From NCBI GenBank assembly GCA_012033355.1, contig JAAUQZ010000007.1:1-44574 (forward strand): a DNA stretch of 44,574 bases, read 5' to 3'. The notes beneath the pieces are model-generated. The model was not told the DNA's origin. It worked only from the letters and a program-made list of their open reading frames with translations, and made no database searches. This DNA is from Leptolyngbyaceae cyanobacterium RM1_406_9. Its GTDB lineage: Bacteria; Cyanobacteriota; Cyanobacteriia; Elainellales; Elainellaceae. Shown in pieces: positions 1 through 8,644 of the stretch (positions are counted from its first letter, which is position 1; the number at the start of each line of letters is the position of its first letter). The translations under genes and the position numbers were made by a program.

Positions 1-1
1 T

Positions 2-610
2 GGAGATGTCACGATCTTGAATAAGACTGATTTGGCAGATCCAGACCAAATCCAGAACCTGGAAGCTTATATTCATACGGTCAAAGAAGGTGCCAGAATC
101 CTGCACAGTCAGCATGGAAAAGTACCGTTGCCGCTGATTTTAGATGTGGGCTATAACAACCCAGAAGCCTATGCCAATTTAGTTCAGGAAGAGATTGAAC
201 GAACCCAGCAGGATCACTCACACGAAGCGCATCATCATGACCATGATCACCCCGCTCATGATGACCATCACGATCATACTCATCACCCTCACGAACACCA
301 TCATCATCACTCCGATCATCTGGACAATGATGGCTTTGTGTCCGTTGCGTTTGAAAGCGATCGCCCCTTTGACGTGAAAAAGTTTGAAGTGTTTTTGCAA
401 GAACAGTTACCCAAAGAAGTATTCCGGGCAAAAGGGATTCTCTGGTTCAAAGAAAGCGACTTACGCAACGTCTTTCAACTCAGCGGTCCTCGCTTTGACC
501 TGCAAGGCGAAGAGTGGCGGAGTGCTCCTAAGAACCAACTAGTCTTTATCGGGCGCAATCTAAACGCTGACACGCTACGGCAGCATTTAGCAAATTGTCT
601 TGCCTATTAG
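2..610 (+). CDS. COG0523 family GTPase/metallochaperone, 3' part
   Basis: This is the C-terminal part of a CobW/YciC-type (COG0523) G3E GTPase. The reading frame is open to the left edge (nt 2), so the P-loop half lies outside the window. Visible are the guanine-specificity motif at the start (LNKTDL), a histidine/aspartate-rich stretch around residues 72-105 typical of zinc-handling members, and the C-terminal CobW domain (from about GFVSVAFES, through AKGILWFKE, to the end). COG0523 proteins are thought to hand Zn or another metal to client enzymes under metal shortage. The neighbours folE and hisI encode zinc-dependent enzymes that recur beside COG0523 genes in zinc-limitation loci, which supports a zinc role. 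The exact metal is inferred. The frame ends with TAG, so TAG is used as a normal stop here. Confidence 0.85.
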   Translation, partial: GDVTILNKTDLADPDQIQNLEAYIHTVKEGARILHSQHGKVPLPLILDVGYNNPEAYANLVQEEIERTQQDHSHEAHHHDHDHPAHDDHHDHTHHPHEHHHHHSDHLDNDGFVSVAFESDRPFDVKKFEVFLQEQLPKEVFRAKGILWFKESDLRNVFQLSGPRFDLQGEEWRSAPKNQLVFIGRNLNADTLRQHLANCLAY

Positions 611-706
611 CGAGTCTTTCAGCAGTGCAGTTGTCTGCTGGAGGGAGGGGTATTGCGTGCCTTACCCCTCATCCTTACGACTGATGTTCCTAACCCAGTT
701 TCACTC

Positions 707-1345
707 ATGACACTATCCTTTTCTCCTGACGATATCCGCCAGCAAGCGGTAATCACTGAATCAAAAGCGCCTGTCTCTGAAGCGGAAATGCAACAGGCTG
801 TTCGCACATTGCTATTAGGCATGGGTGAAGACCCCGATCGCGAAGGGTTGCGTGACACTCCCAAACGAGTCGTCAAAGCACTCAAATTCCTCACATCTGG
901 CTACCAGCAATCCCTGGATGAATTGCTCAATGGAGCCGTATTCCACGAAGATGCCAATGAAATGGTGTTGGTGCGAGATATTGACCTATTTAGCTCCTGT
1001 GAACATCACATTCTGCCAATTCTGGGACGCGCCCACGTCGCCTATATTCCCAATGGTAAAGTTATTGGCTTATCCAAAATTGCCCGGATCTGCGAAATGT
1101 ACGCCCGTCGTCTGCAAGTCCAGGAACGCCTGACGCAACAGATTGCGGATGCCCTGCAAGGCTTACTCAAACCGCAGGGTGTTGCCGTTGTGGTGGAAGC
1201 TACCCATATGTGTATGGTGATGCGGGGTGTACAAAAGCCCGGTTCCTGGACAGTGACTAGCTCGATGCAGGGCGTGTTCGCTGACGATGCCAGGACACGT
1301 CAAGAGTTTATGGATCTGATTCATCATCGTCCATCCTTCCATTAA
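707..1345 (+). CDS. folE: GTP cyclohydrolase I
   Basis: FolE converts GTP to 7,8-dihydroneopterin triphosphate, the first step of folate/pterin synthesis; it is cytosolic and zinc dependent. The product is about 212 aa from ATG 707; an upstream TTG at 653 could add 18 residues but looks less likely. Conserved blocks are [15 protein letters not shown], the zinc site [14 protein letters not shown], and HMCMVMRGV, which carries the third zinc ligand Cys. All three usual zinc ligands (Cys, His, Cys) are present, so this is the ordinary zinc-type FolE, not the FolE2 type. It lies about 100 bp after a COG0523 gene and before a COG0523 stub and hisI. It may therefore be a second copy used when zinc is scarce; whether another folE exists cannot be seen here. 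Confidence 0.93.
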   Translation: MTLSFSPDDIRQQAVITESKAPVSEAEMQQAVRTLLLGMGEDPDREGLRDTPKRVVKALKFLTSGYQQSLDELLNGAVFHEDANEMVLVRDIDLFSSCEHHILPILGRAHVAYIPNGKVIGLSKIARICEMYARRLQVQERLTQQIADALQGLLKPQGVAVVVEATHMCMVMRGVQKPGSWTVTSSMQGVFADDARTRQEFMDLIHHRPSFH

Positions 1346-1354
1346 GTAGTCAAT

Positions 1355-1480
1355 AGGGGAGTAGGGAATGGGGAATGGGGAATGGGGTTAAATACCTTGA
1401 TTCCTGCAACTCTCTACTCTCTACTCCCTACTCCCTACTCCTTCTTTCCCTACCACTCCCCACCCCCTCCATGTCTTAGC
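1355..1480. repeat. Purine/pyrimidine short tandem repeat spacer
   Basis: Short tandem units (GGGGAATG-like from about 1365, then CTCCCTACT-like from about 1411) lie in opposite sense and could fold into a long imperfect hairpin. Such STRR-type spacers are common between cyanobacterial genes. No coding sequence is seen. Confidence 0.6.
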
Positions 1481-1653
1481 TCCCAAGTGCAGATACCAAA
1501 CTTCCTGTCACCATCATCACTGGCTTTTTAGGAAGCGGTAAAACAACCCTGTTAAACTACATCCTGCAAAACTTTGAAGCCTATAAAGTCGCTGTTTTAG
1601 TCAATGAATTGGGTGACATTAACATTGATATAGCCATCCTGAATGGATTGTGA
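1471..1653 (+). pseudogene. N-terminal stub of a second COG0523 GTPase
   Basis: In the frame of ATG 1471, codons read Met-Ser-TAG and then continue as [18 protein letters not shown], with the P-loop GFLGSGKTT and the following VLVNELGDI block, typical of the start of COG0523 proteins. Codon 3 is an amber stop where related proteins usually carry another residue. The frame then runs into the left end of a 93-bp inverted-repeat element and stops at TGA 1651-1653. Everything after about 50 residues is missing, and hisI follows directly after the repeat, so a deletion accompanied or followed the insertion. This is a broken gene. Confidence 0.75.
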
Positions 1654-1721
1654 GAGGCGCACCCCGGAGGGGTGCGCCTCTCACAACCTACTCTTCTTAC
1701 AACCGATTTAGGACTGCTATA
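1629..1721. mobile_element. 93-bp MITE-like inverted-repeat element, copy 1
   Basis: Left end TATAGCCATCCTGAAT and right end ATTTAGGACTGCTATA are near-perfect inverted repeats. The centre is a strong stem built on TGTGAGAGGCGCACCCC and its complement. Other copies at 26451-26543 and 38383-38475 have exactly the same length. The TA ends suggest an IS630/Tc1-type mobiliser, but the IS630-type element in this window has different ends. This copy joins the COG0523 stub to hisI. Confidence 0.75.
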
Positions 1722-2048
1722 GAACAACTTAAGTTCAATGAACAGGGTTTGATTCCAGCGATCGCCCAAGATTATCTGGACAATACCGTTTTGATGATGG
1801 CATGGATGAGCCGTGAATCAATTCAGCGAACCTTAGAAACGAGAGAGGCACACTACTGGAGCCGATCGCGGGCGGAGTTGTGGCATAAAGGTGCAACGTC
1901 TGGACACATTCAAAAAGTCAAAGAATTTTATTACGACTGTGATGCCGATACGCTTCTCTTAAAAATTGAGCAGGTAGGTAATGTTGCCTGCCATACGGGA
2001 GCCAGAAGCTGTTTCTTTAATCTGATTTTCGCTTCACCCATGCGGTAA
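1650..2048 (+). CDS. hisI: Phosphoribosyl-AMP cyclohydrolase, 5' end altered
   Basis: HisI opens the ring of phosphoribosyl-AMP in histidine synthesis and needs zinc. The conserved body starts at [14 protein letters not shown] and includes [29 protein letters not shown] and [10 protein letters not shown], with the three zinc-binding cysteines retained. There is no fused HisE domain. The usual N-terminus is replaced: the frame upstream of FNEQG runs through the right arm of a MITE-like element, and the first plausible start is GTG 1650 inside that element, giving an unusual leader of about 30 residues. Whether it is translated is uncertain. The COG0523-folE-hisI grouping fits zinc limitation. 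Confidence 0.8.
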   Translation: MRGAPRRGAPLTTYSSYNRFRTAIEQLKFNEQGLIPAIAQDYLDNTVLMMAWMSRESIQRTLETREAHYWSRSRAELWHKGATSGHIQKVKEFYYDCDADTLLLKIEQVGNVACHTGARSCFFNLIFASPMR

Positions 2049-2422
2049 TCATTGCCAGGATAAACATTCCCAGTAAAGACAGCCCTAACAGAATACGTCC
2101 CCCTTCAAACACTCCTGCACCTAATGCCACGAGTGGCGGTTTAGCGATCGCAATACTCAGCACCAATGCAGGTATAAACTTTCGCCACCCCATTTGCGTT
2201 AGCCCAACGGCATAGCAAAATTGAATAGGCGGTTCCTGGCAGCACTGGAATCACGATACTGGTCAAACGCAGTAGCAGGACAATAACAGGTGCCCAAATC
2301 CCAAATTGAGCTACATCTGCGCGAACTTGTTCAATGCCAACTTGGTTGACAAAGGCGATCGCTAGCCCAATTAGTAAGATGAGCAAGCTGAGTTCCGCAA
2401 TTTTGACCAGTCGATTTTGCAT
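2030..2422 (-). pseudogene. TVP38/TMEM64-type membrane protein, internally deleted
   Basis: From ATG 2422 on the reverse strand the start of a TVP38/DedA-like membrane protein is readable: a first transmembrane helix (LSLLILLIGLAIAFV), then QFGIWAPVIVLLLRL and the signature IPVLPGTAYSIL. The frame then leaves the family. The C-terminal part is found in another frame at about 2045-2195 (FIPALVLSIAIAKPPLVALG, then [15 protein letters not shown]). The central membrane segments are missing and the two ends are joined out of frame, so this is a remnant. The function of the intact family (membrane transport or lipid scrambling) is not settled. Confidence 0.7.
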
Positions 2423-2542
2423 GAGTATCCAACGCAAGTTCTATTAAACACACAATTCGTTCAGCAGGTTTGCTCAAGTGAAGCTCTGCGTTTGTGGCAT
2501 CGATCGCCCAATAGGATTCTCCCATTTTCGCCATCCTGGTTT

Positions 2543-3394
2543 TTACCCGGAGTAATTTCCGATTTGTAATTGCACAATTCGACCAGAGTTCTTGAAGAGT
2601 GCTAATGGAATAAACGGAAGCAGTTGTGCCAGAATACTCCAAGCGATCGGCAACCGTTGTGGATAATTCAGAAATTGACTGAGATAGAACTCCTCATGCT
2701 TTAACCAAATGTTTGAACTCCAGGTTTCAATTTCGTTGGATTGATCAATTCCCCACTTAAATTCAGCATTCGTTTTCGAGACAGTATCATGCTGCTTGGC
2801 ACTGCGTGAGCGTTTGCGGTTCATTACATCCAGCAAAACTTCAGCAGGGCTAAAACGAGTGTTAATCTGCTGCAATAACGCCTGATTTTCTGCTTCTGAC
2901 AGATACATCGATACGCCTTCATAGAGAATCATCATCGGCTGATTCGGTTCTCGCTGAATCGCATCCATCCAGGTGAAGTCTAGAATTGATTTGGCAATGA
3001 AGTGATGCCGTTCGGTTTCTTGAAAAAACTTGCGCCGCAGGGCAATTACCTCTGGAAAATCCACGTCATACCAGCGCACTTCACCGTTATCAACCCGCGA
3101 GAATCGAGTACACAATCCTGCACCCAAATTCACAATCACAGCAATGGGATGGGTTTCGAGAAAGTTTTGGACGATGCGCTCGATCGCTCTCGCTCGAATC
3201 ACACAGCCCAACTGCGATGCCCAGCCCTTCTCGTACTTGCTGAAATCATAATCTAGTTGCTCTGCGATCTCGACGGCTTTGCGATCGCTCAAAATCGGAT
3301 CTGGATGCTGAGTTTCGATTGCACGCGCATACAGCGTGATCATTAGGGTTTCTGGAACCCCTGTAAGCTGGTCGGTTGGTTCTCGAAGTTGCAT
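2543..3394 (-). CDS. Class I SAM-dependent methyltransferase, LCMT/PPM family
   Basis: The product (283 aa) resembles the leucine-carboxylmethyltransferase/PPM-type family (COG3315), which makes O-methyl esters or ethers on small molecules and proteins. Recognisable are the N-terminal TGVPETLMITLYARAIE block, the SAM-binding motif IVNLGAGLCTRF, the acidic YDVDFPEV block, and ILYEGVSMYL. It is divergent from the AraC-type gene with about 90 bp between them, and a siderophore receptor and binding protein lie a few kb away. A role in siderophore or other metabolite modification under that regulator is inference. Confidence 0.8.
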   Translation of the reverse strand: MQLREPTDQLTGVPETLMITLYARAIETQHPDPILSDRKAVEIAEQLDYDFSKYEKGWASQLGCVIRARAIERIVQNFLETHPIAVIVNLGAGLCTRFSRVDNGEVRWYDVDFPEVIALRRKFFQETERHHFIAKSILDFTWMDAIQREPNQPMMILYEGVSMYLSEAENQALLQQINTRFSPAEVLLDVMNRKRSRSAKQHDTVSKTNAEFKWGIDQSNEIETWSSNIWLKHEEFYLSQFLNYPQRLPIAWSILAQLLPFIPLALFKNSGRIVQLQIGNYSG

Positions 3395-3485
3395 GGTGAG
3401 GAGTTCTTGAAAATAGAGGCATTGTGGTACGATTATTGCAAACTCTTCTCATTTAGGTCAATCATCCAACCTGATTTGCCTCACC

Positions 3486-4490
3486 ATGACACTTATCCTC
3501 AACGCATCCGACTGGGACGAATTGCATGAACAGGCTCCTATTACCTGCCGTGACGATCTGGTGCTGGATGACTTTGAGGAACTAACAGGTGTGCCGGAAC
3601 TTCTAGGATGCGGCTATAGTCGTGCGATCGCTCTGCTGCCTGGAGTAGAGCTGTCATTCTCGGACTTCAACGTGCATCAAGACTTTGTTGCAAAAGTTCC
3701 CGTTCACGATCATCCGATTCAGATCGGCGTTTTCCTGTCTGGGGTGCTTTATTTTGATGAGGTTCATCCTAAGTTGGGGGGCGATCGCAGCTATTTCTCC
3801 GGCAGCGGCATTTCGCCAACAGTGGCGGAAATCCATCGGGCGGGTGAGCATTTAATCGGTGTGAATATTGAGATTGATCCCGGTGTCTTCAAGGCTCTGG
3901 TAATGGAACAGCCGCATCAATCAGAGGTACTGAAGCCATTGTTTAAGGGAGAAGATTGGAAGGAGTCATTCTACCCGTTCGTCACGCCTGCGATTCGTGC
4001 GATCGCTCAACGGATATGGGATGCACCCTATCGCGGTGAGCTAAAGCGGCTGTATCTTCAGGCAAAGGTGATGGAATTGTTGGTGATTTATCTGGACTTG
4101 ATTGCTGATAAACCCAAACAAACTCGTGTACCTGGACTGAAACCAGAGATGATCGCTCGTCTCCATCAGGCGAAAGAGATTTTGACTCGCCAGCTTGCTC
4201 ATCCACCCTCGTTGTCGGCATTAGCCCGTCAGGTAGGCATGAGCGATCGCACGCTTCAGCGAGGGTTTCGGGAAGTGTTTGGCACGACGGTATTTGGTTA
4301 TTTGCACACCCTGCGGATGGAGCAAGCCGAACAGCTTTTGCGAAACCGACAGATGCGCGTTTCAGAGGTGGCTCATGCCGTAGGTTATTCCCACCTGGGA
4401 CATTTTACCGAAGCATTTAAGCGCAGATTTGGTATAACGCCAAAACAATGTCAGAAAGGTGAGAAAGGAACCGTCATGGCACAGATGTAA
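3486..4490 (+). CDS. AraC-family transcriptional regulator, PchR-like
   Basis: The product is 334 aa. The N-terminal 200 residues form a sensing domain of the type found in PchR-like regulators (VHDHPIQIGVFLSGVLYF). The C-terminal 100 residues contain two helix-turn-helix motifs: LSALARQVGMSDRTLQRGFRE, then VSEVAHAVGYSHLGHFTEAF and the family end motif FGITPKQ. In cyanobacteria such regulators usually sit beside TonB-dependent siderophore receptors and respond to iron-siderophore supply; a receptor gene lies 1.5 kb downstream. It is divergent from the methyltransferase, so the 3395-3485 spacer probably holds both promoters. Its 3' end overlaps the convergent gene by 17 bp. Confidence 0.9.
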   Translation: MTLILNASDWDELHEQAPITCRDDLVLDDFEELTGVPELLGCGYSRAIALLPGVELSFSDFNVHQDFVAKVPVHDHPIQIGVFLSGVLYFDEVHPKLGGDRSYFSGSGISPTVAEIHRAGEHLIGVNIEIDPGVFKALVMEQPHQSEVLKPLFKGEDWKESFYPFVTPAIRAIAQRIWDAPYRGELKRLYLQAKVMELLVIYLDLIADKPKQTRVPGLKPEMIARLHQAKEILTRQLAHPPSLSALARQVGMSDRTLQRGFREVFGTTVFGYLHTLRMEQAEQLLRNRQMRVSEVAHAVGYSHLGHFTEAFKRRFGITPKQCQKGEKGTVMAQM

Positions 4491-5103
4491 GGGATGCATT
4501 CATCGTAATGCCAAAAAGAACAGAGAGTACCTGATTGAGATCGCTTGGAATGGCGTAGGTGTTGATGTCTTTCTGAATTTGTTTCTCTTGACGTCGCAGC
4601 AGCCCAAATTTCCAGGTGTCACCTGTTGTAACGGTGCCATAAAGGAGCGGCGTGGACGAATCTGTCCATTGGTCGAGCGCGATTAGTTCGACAGCAAGCT
4701 GAGTGAACCCCCTGGCCAGGTCTGCATTTTTGGCTTCGATCACGAGCAAACTCTGAGGGGTAGGGATGAAATAGTCAAAACTGCCTTCTAACCAGGCACT
4801 TACCCGGACTGGATACTCAATCTTGAGCGGTGCCTGAATAAACTTACAAACCGTTTTGAGCACAGGAAAAATCAATGCTTCGCGCCGAGCAATTTCTGAC
4901 GCAGGATCGACCAGTGCCAGGTTTTCTTGCAATTCAATCCTCAATGGCGCTGGGTCAATTGGCAAGTGTTGGGGCAGTTGCAGCGAGGTGTTGTGCAGCG
5001 TGATGCCAAATTCTGCCAAAATGTCAGCCGTGTCAAAGGGCAGTTCTGCATATTTACTGTACGTGTAACTTTCAGCCGGATCAAGAATAACGGTTCTGCC
5101 CAT
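4474..5103 (-). CDS. Conserved hypothetical, possible PD-(D/E)XK nuclease fold
   Basis: A 209-aa protein of the type common in cyanobacterial genomes. The motif FDYFIPTPQSLLVIEAKNADL (read in two parts: FDYFIPTP, then LLVIEAKNADL) has the D...E-x-K spacing of PD-(D/E)XK nuclease-like folds. No signal peptide or membrane segment is seen. It lies in the same direction as the Uma2-like gene just upstream, which belongs to the same broad fold. Function unknown. Confidence 0.65.
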   Translation of the reverse strand: MGRTVILDPAESYTYSKYAELPFDTADILAEFGITLHNTSLQLPQHLPIDPAPLRIELQENLALVDPASEIARREALIFPVLKTVCKFIQAPLKIEYPVRVSAWLEGSFDYFIPTPQSLLVIEAKNADLARGFTQLAVELIALDQWTDSSTPLLYGTVTTGDTWKFGLLRRQEKQIQKDINTYAIPSDLNQVLSVLFGITMNASLTSVP

Positions 5104-5117
5104 CGGTCTTCCTCTTT

Positions 5118-5185
5118 AAAACTGAGTGACTTACACCTGATTGAGGTCAACAAAACTGAGTGACTTACATCTGATCGGGGTCAAC
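5118..5185. repeat. Two contiguous 34-bp direct repeats
   Basis: Copies 5118-5151 and 5152-5185 differ at three positions. The second covers the last six codons and stop of the Uma2-like gene (VDPDQM, stop); the first is a duplicate of that gene end just beyond the stop. It looks like a simple local tandem duplication. Confidence 0.85.
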
Positions 5186-5869
5186 CCCCAAAGCGCGAAG
5201 TTGCTCGGCTAATCGGGCGGCTCGTTGTTCTGCCGAATCTGCCCGCTGTCGCTCCTGATCTGCCCGCTGTCGTTCCTGATCTGCCCGCTGTCGCTCCTGC
5301 TCCAGGGTGGTAAAGGACACGCCATTCGGCAAATAAAGCTGCAAATCATAGTCTGACCAATCAAACCGAATTTCTAGGCGGGGGCTAACCCAGTTGGCGA
5401 TCGGATCAATCGGACTGAGCCGCTCGTCTTGACGGAGCCAACCACTCAGATCATTGTGATCGGGGTCATAGAGGTAATATTCTTCGACCCCGAACCGCTC
5501 GTAAAAGATCAGTTTCTTATCCAGTTCAGTTTGGGAGTTGCCGGGAGAGCGGATCTCAAACACCACCTGGGGGGCAATGTGGTCTTCCCGCCACTGTTGA
5601 TAGGAGCCTCGCTCTCCTTTGGGTCTGCCAAACACGACCATTGCGTCTGGAGCCTGGCGAATTTTGGGGTCTCCCTCCACGGGATACCAGAATAAGTCAC
5701 CCGCGACAAACACCGTGGGATCATCGGCATACCAGGCTTCTAGATTCTGCTGAATTAGCACAATCCAACGAAACTGCCGGGTGTTGTCTGCCCTCGGTTG
5801 CCCGTCGCTGTCTGGGTAAACGATATCTTGTTGATCGGATGTCTGTAGCTGCGAAACCATCCCATTCAT
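5165..5869 (-). CDS. Uma2 family (DUF820) endonuclease-like protein
   Basis: The 234-aa product has the Uma2/DUF820 fold, a PD-(D/E)XK-like family greatly expanded in cyanobacteria. Visible are VAGDLFWYPVEGDPK, APDAMVVFGRPKG, the core PQVVFEIRSPG with ELDKKLIFYERFGVEEYYLYDPD, and a charged C-terminal coil. The coil contains three exact-length heptads (ADQERQR) encoded by 21-bp tandem units at 5239-5301, so its length is probably variable between strains. The biological role of the family is not established. The start may be 5869 or the ATG three codons later. Confidence 0.88.
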   Translation of the reverse strand: MNGMVSQLQTSDQQDIVYPDSDGQPRADNTRQFRWIVLIQQNLEAWYADDPTVFVAGDLFWYPVEGDPKIRQAPDAMVVFGRPKGERGSYQQWREDHIAPQVVFEIRSPGNSQTELDKKLIFYERFGVEEYYLYDPDHNDLSGWLRQDERLSPIDPIANWVSPRLEIRFDWSDYDLQLYLPNGVSFTTLEQERQRADQERQRADQERQRADSAEQRAARLAEQLRALGVDPDQM

Positions 5870-6004
5870 CCCAACGCTGGTTCTATTGTACGCGCTCTCT
5901 ACTGTTTCCCTCTCTTTGTGCCATGACGCTTGAGGGATAAAAATTGGCGCTCTACCGTATGGCGGGACGGGGGGAAGTTCTGTAATCTCATAACTAAGAT
6001 TTAT

Positions 6005-6019
6005 TGCTAATAATTCTTG
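6005..6019 (+). promoter_or_regulatory. Candidate Fur box before the siderophore receptor gene
   Basis: TGCTAAT-A-ATTCTTG matches the 7-1-7 Fur pattern (TGATAAT-n-ATTATCA) at 10 of 14 positions and lies about 12 bp before the receptor start codon. Iron repression of such receptor genes is usual, but one imperfect site is weak evidence. Confidence 0.4.
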
Positions 6020-6031
6020 TTAGGTGTGAGC

Positions 6032-8627
6032 ATGGTGAGGGTTCGGTGCGATCAGGCTGTGAGAAGCCGCGTGTTCTTTGGTGTGATTCAACGTGTGACA
6101 GGAAGTTTGGGGGCGATCGCTACTCTCCTGCTCCTCACCCCCGCTATCTTTGCAGAGACAGTATCGGCTGTAGACACGGGTGAACAGGTGGAGGCGATCG
6201 CACCTCTGGAACTAACCGAGCTTGACCAACCTGCCACAACTGTCGAAGGTGGATTGCCCAAATCGAAGCCTCGCTGACCCAAATTACTGATGTGCGCGTG
6301 GAAGCAACAGAAGCGGGATTACAGGTGATTCTGGAAACGGAAAACGGGGTTTTGGCAGTGCCCGAAACGAGGGCGATCGGGAATGCCCTGATTGCCGATA
6401 TTCCCAATGCTGCGATCGCAGAGGAGTTTTCTCAAGCAGAGCCGATCGAAGGGATTGCGTTGGTGGAGGTGACAGGTTTACCGGGTGACAGAGTGAGGGT
6501 TGCGATTACCGGGACAGATGCGCCGCCTGTGGCTGAGGTAACATCAGAAGCGCAGGGATTATCGTTTGCGGTAACGCTGGGAGCAGCAGGGACAACTGCT
6601 GGGGAAGACGCAATTCAGGTGGTGGTGACGGGAGAGCAGGATGAGGGCTATAACCCGTCGAGTGCAAGCACAGCAACGCGAACGGATACACCGTTGAGAG
6701 ATATTCCACAAGCGATTCAAATCATTCCTCAAGAGATCATTGAAGATCGAGGTGTGAATCGCGTAGTGGAAGCGCTGGAAACCGCAACGGGTGCGATTGC
6801 AGAAACTGGAGAGCGATCGCCTCGCACTTCGATTTCAACCTACAATATTCGAGGTTTTGCTTTATTTGGAAGTGACGTTCTCGTTAATGGTATACCAGAT
6901 CAAGGTGGTCCATCCAGAACTACGGTTTCTAACATTGAACGACTTGAAATTCTAAGAGGACCGGCTTCTGTCTTGTTTGGGCAAGGTAGTTTAGGTGGAA
7001 GAGTCAACATATTTACAGAGCGCCCTTTGCGCGACTCACGTTACTTGGTCGAAGCCTCTGCTGGCAACTTTAGTGCTTACAGCGGTATCATCGATTTAAC
7101 GGGTTCACTTAACGCTGACGAAACTTTGCTATACCGCCTCAACGCATTCGCCGATACGACAGAAAGCTTCGTCGATTTCTATGAGCGGCAACGATATAAC
7201 ATAGCGCCCGTTTTAACTTGGCAAATTAGCGATCAAACCACAATTACTTTTGATGGCGAATATGAAATACGCAAGCCAGTGTAGATTCAGGGTTGCCAGT
7301 AGAAGGAACAATACTACCTAATTCCAACGGCGAAATTCCCTGCGATCGTTTTCTAGGGAAACCGTCTTTCTCCAGAAATGATATTGAATTCTTTCGGATC
7401 GGTTTCGATTTAGAGCATCGCTTCAATGAAGATTGGCAAGGACGCAGCGTTTTCAGATATACCCAAACGAATGAACAATTCGACGTACTCTTTGTTCTCG
7501 GTGTATTGGATGATGGGCGTACTCTAAACAGAGCCTTCGATGAAATTGAAACAGAGTTTTATGGGTATAGCTTGGATAACTATATTGTTGGGCAGTTCTC
7601 CACTGGGAGTCTTCAACATCAGATCTTAGTAGGATTTAACCTATTCAGGCGAGATGTTTTTCCTTTTACACTTGACGATCGAACAGGCAGCAGTCCTAGC
7701 ACAATTGACATATTTGATCCTGACTATGGAGTATCCCTACCAGGAGACGGCACCCCTGTCATCGCAGTGAATGAAAGGACACAAGGACTAGGATTATACT
7801 TCCAAGATCAAGTGATTCTAGCAGACAATCTAAGGTTGCTGCTGGGAGGACGATTTGACCTCACTAACCAACAGACCGATGACCTATTAGCATCAACAAC
7901 TCAATTTCAGCAGGATACCGCTTTTAGCCCTCGCATGGGTATCGTTTATCGTCCGATTGAACCCATTTCTCTCTACGGAAGCTATAGTCGTTCCTTCAAT
8001 CCAGCGATTGGTAGATCTGCTGATGGAAGCCAGTTTGAACCCGAACGTGGGACACAGTACGAGATTGGGATGAAAGCAGATATCAATGATGACTTGTCAG
8101 CAACGCTAGCACTATTCCATTTAACTCGAACCAATGTGACAACAACAGATCCGAATAATCTTAATTTTTCGATCCAAACTGGTGAGCAGCGCAGTCAAGG
8201 AATTGAACTTGATCTCTCTGGTGAAATCTTGCCAGGGTGGAATATCGCGTTGGGCTATGCATTCACTGATGCAGAAGTCACTGAAGACAACACCATTCCG
8301 GTTGGCAATTAGCTCAGTAACACGCCAGAACACTCCGCTAGCCTCTGGACAACTTACGAGATTCAGTCTGGCGAGTTGCAGGGTCTAGGATTTGGATTAG
8401 GGTTACTCTATCTTGGAGAAAGACCCGGAGACTTAGAAAACACCTTTAACATACCAAGCTATCTACGAACAGATGCGGCAATTTACTATCAGCGTGAGCG
8501 GTTGCGTCTGGCTGTTAATGTTCGTAATCTGTTTGATATTGAGTATTTTGCGTCGGCTGGAGGTCGAAACAACGTATATTACGGAGATCCGCTGACTACT
8601 CAAGGAAGTATTTCTTGGCAATTTTGA
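6032..8627 (+). pseudogene. TonB-dependent siderophore receptor, broken
   Basis: This is a cyanobacterial outer-membrane siderophore receptor read in three frames. From ATG 6032 there is a signal peptide (ending near PAIFA). The frame is lost near 6250 and resumes as WIAQIEASLTQITDV, an AMIN domain. A plug domain follows (DAIQVVVTG, DTPLRDIPQAIQIIP, SNIERLEILRGPASVLFG), then the barrel. A second frameshift lies at about 7280 (tag 7282-7284), and a single amber codon at 8310-8312 interrupts VGN/LSNTPEHSASLWTTY. The barrel closes with SWQF, the usual C-terminal Phe, at 8627. Length and domain order are otherwise complete, so the gene was lost recently. It would have imported ferric siderophores with the adjacent binding protein. 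Confidence 0.88.
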
Positions 8628-8644
8628 GGTCAATGATTATAATA

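Noticed and set aside
81..431. Reverse and shifted open frames over the His-rich segment
   Set aside because: They are shadows of the COG0523 gene; low-complexity CAT/CAC codons keep other frames open.
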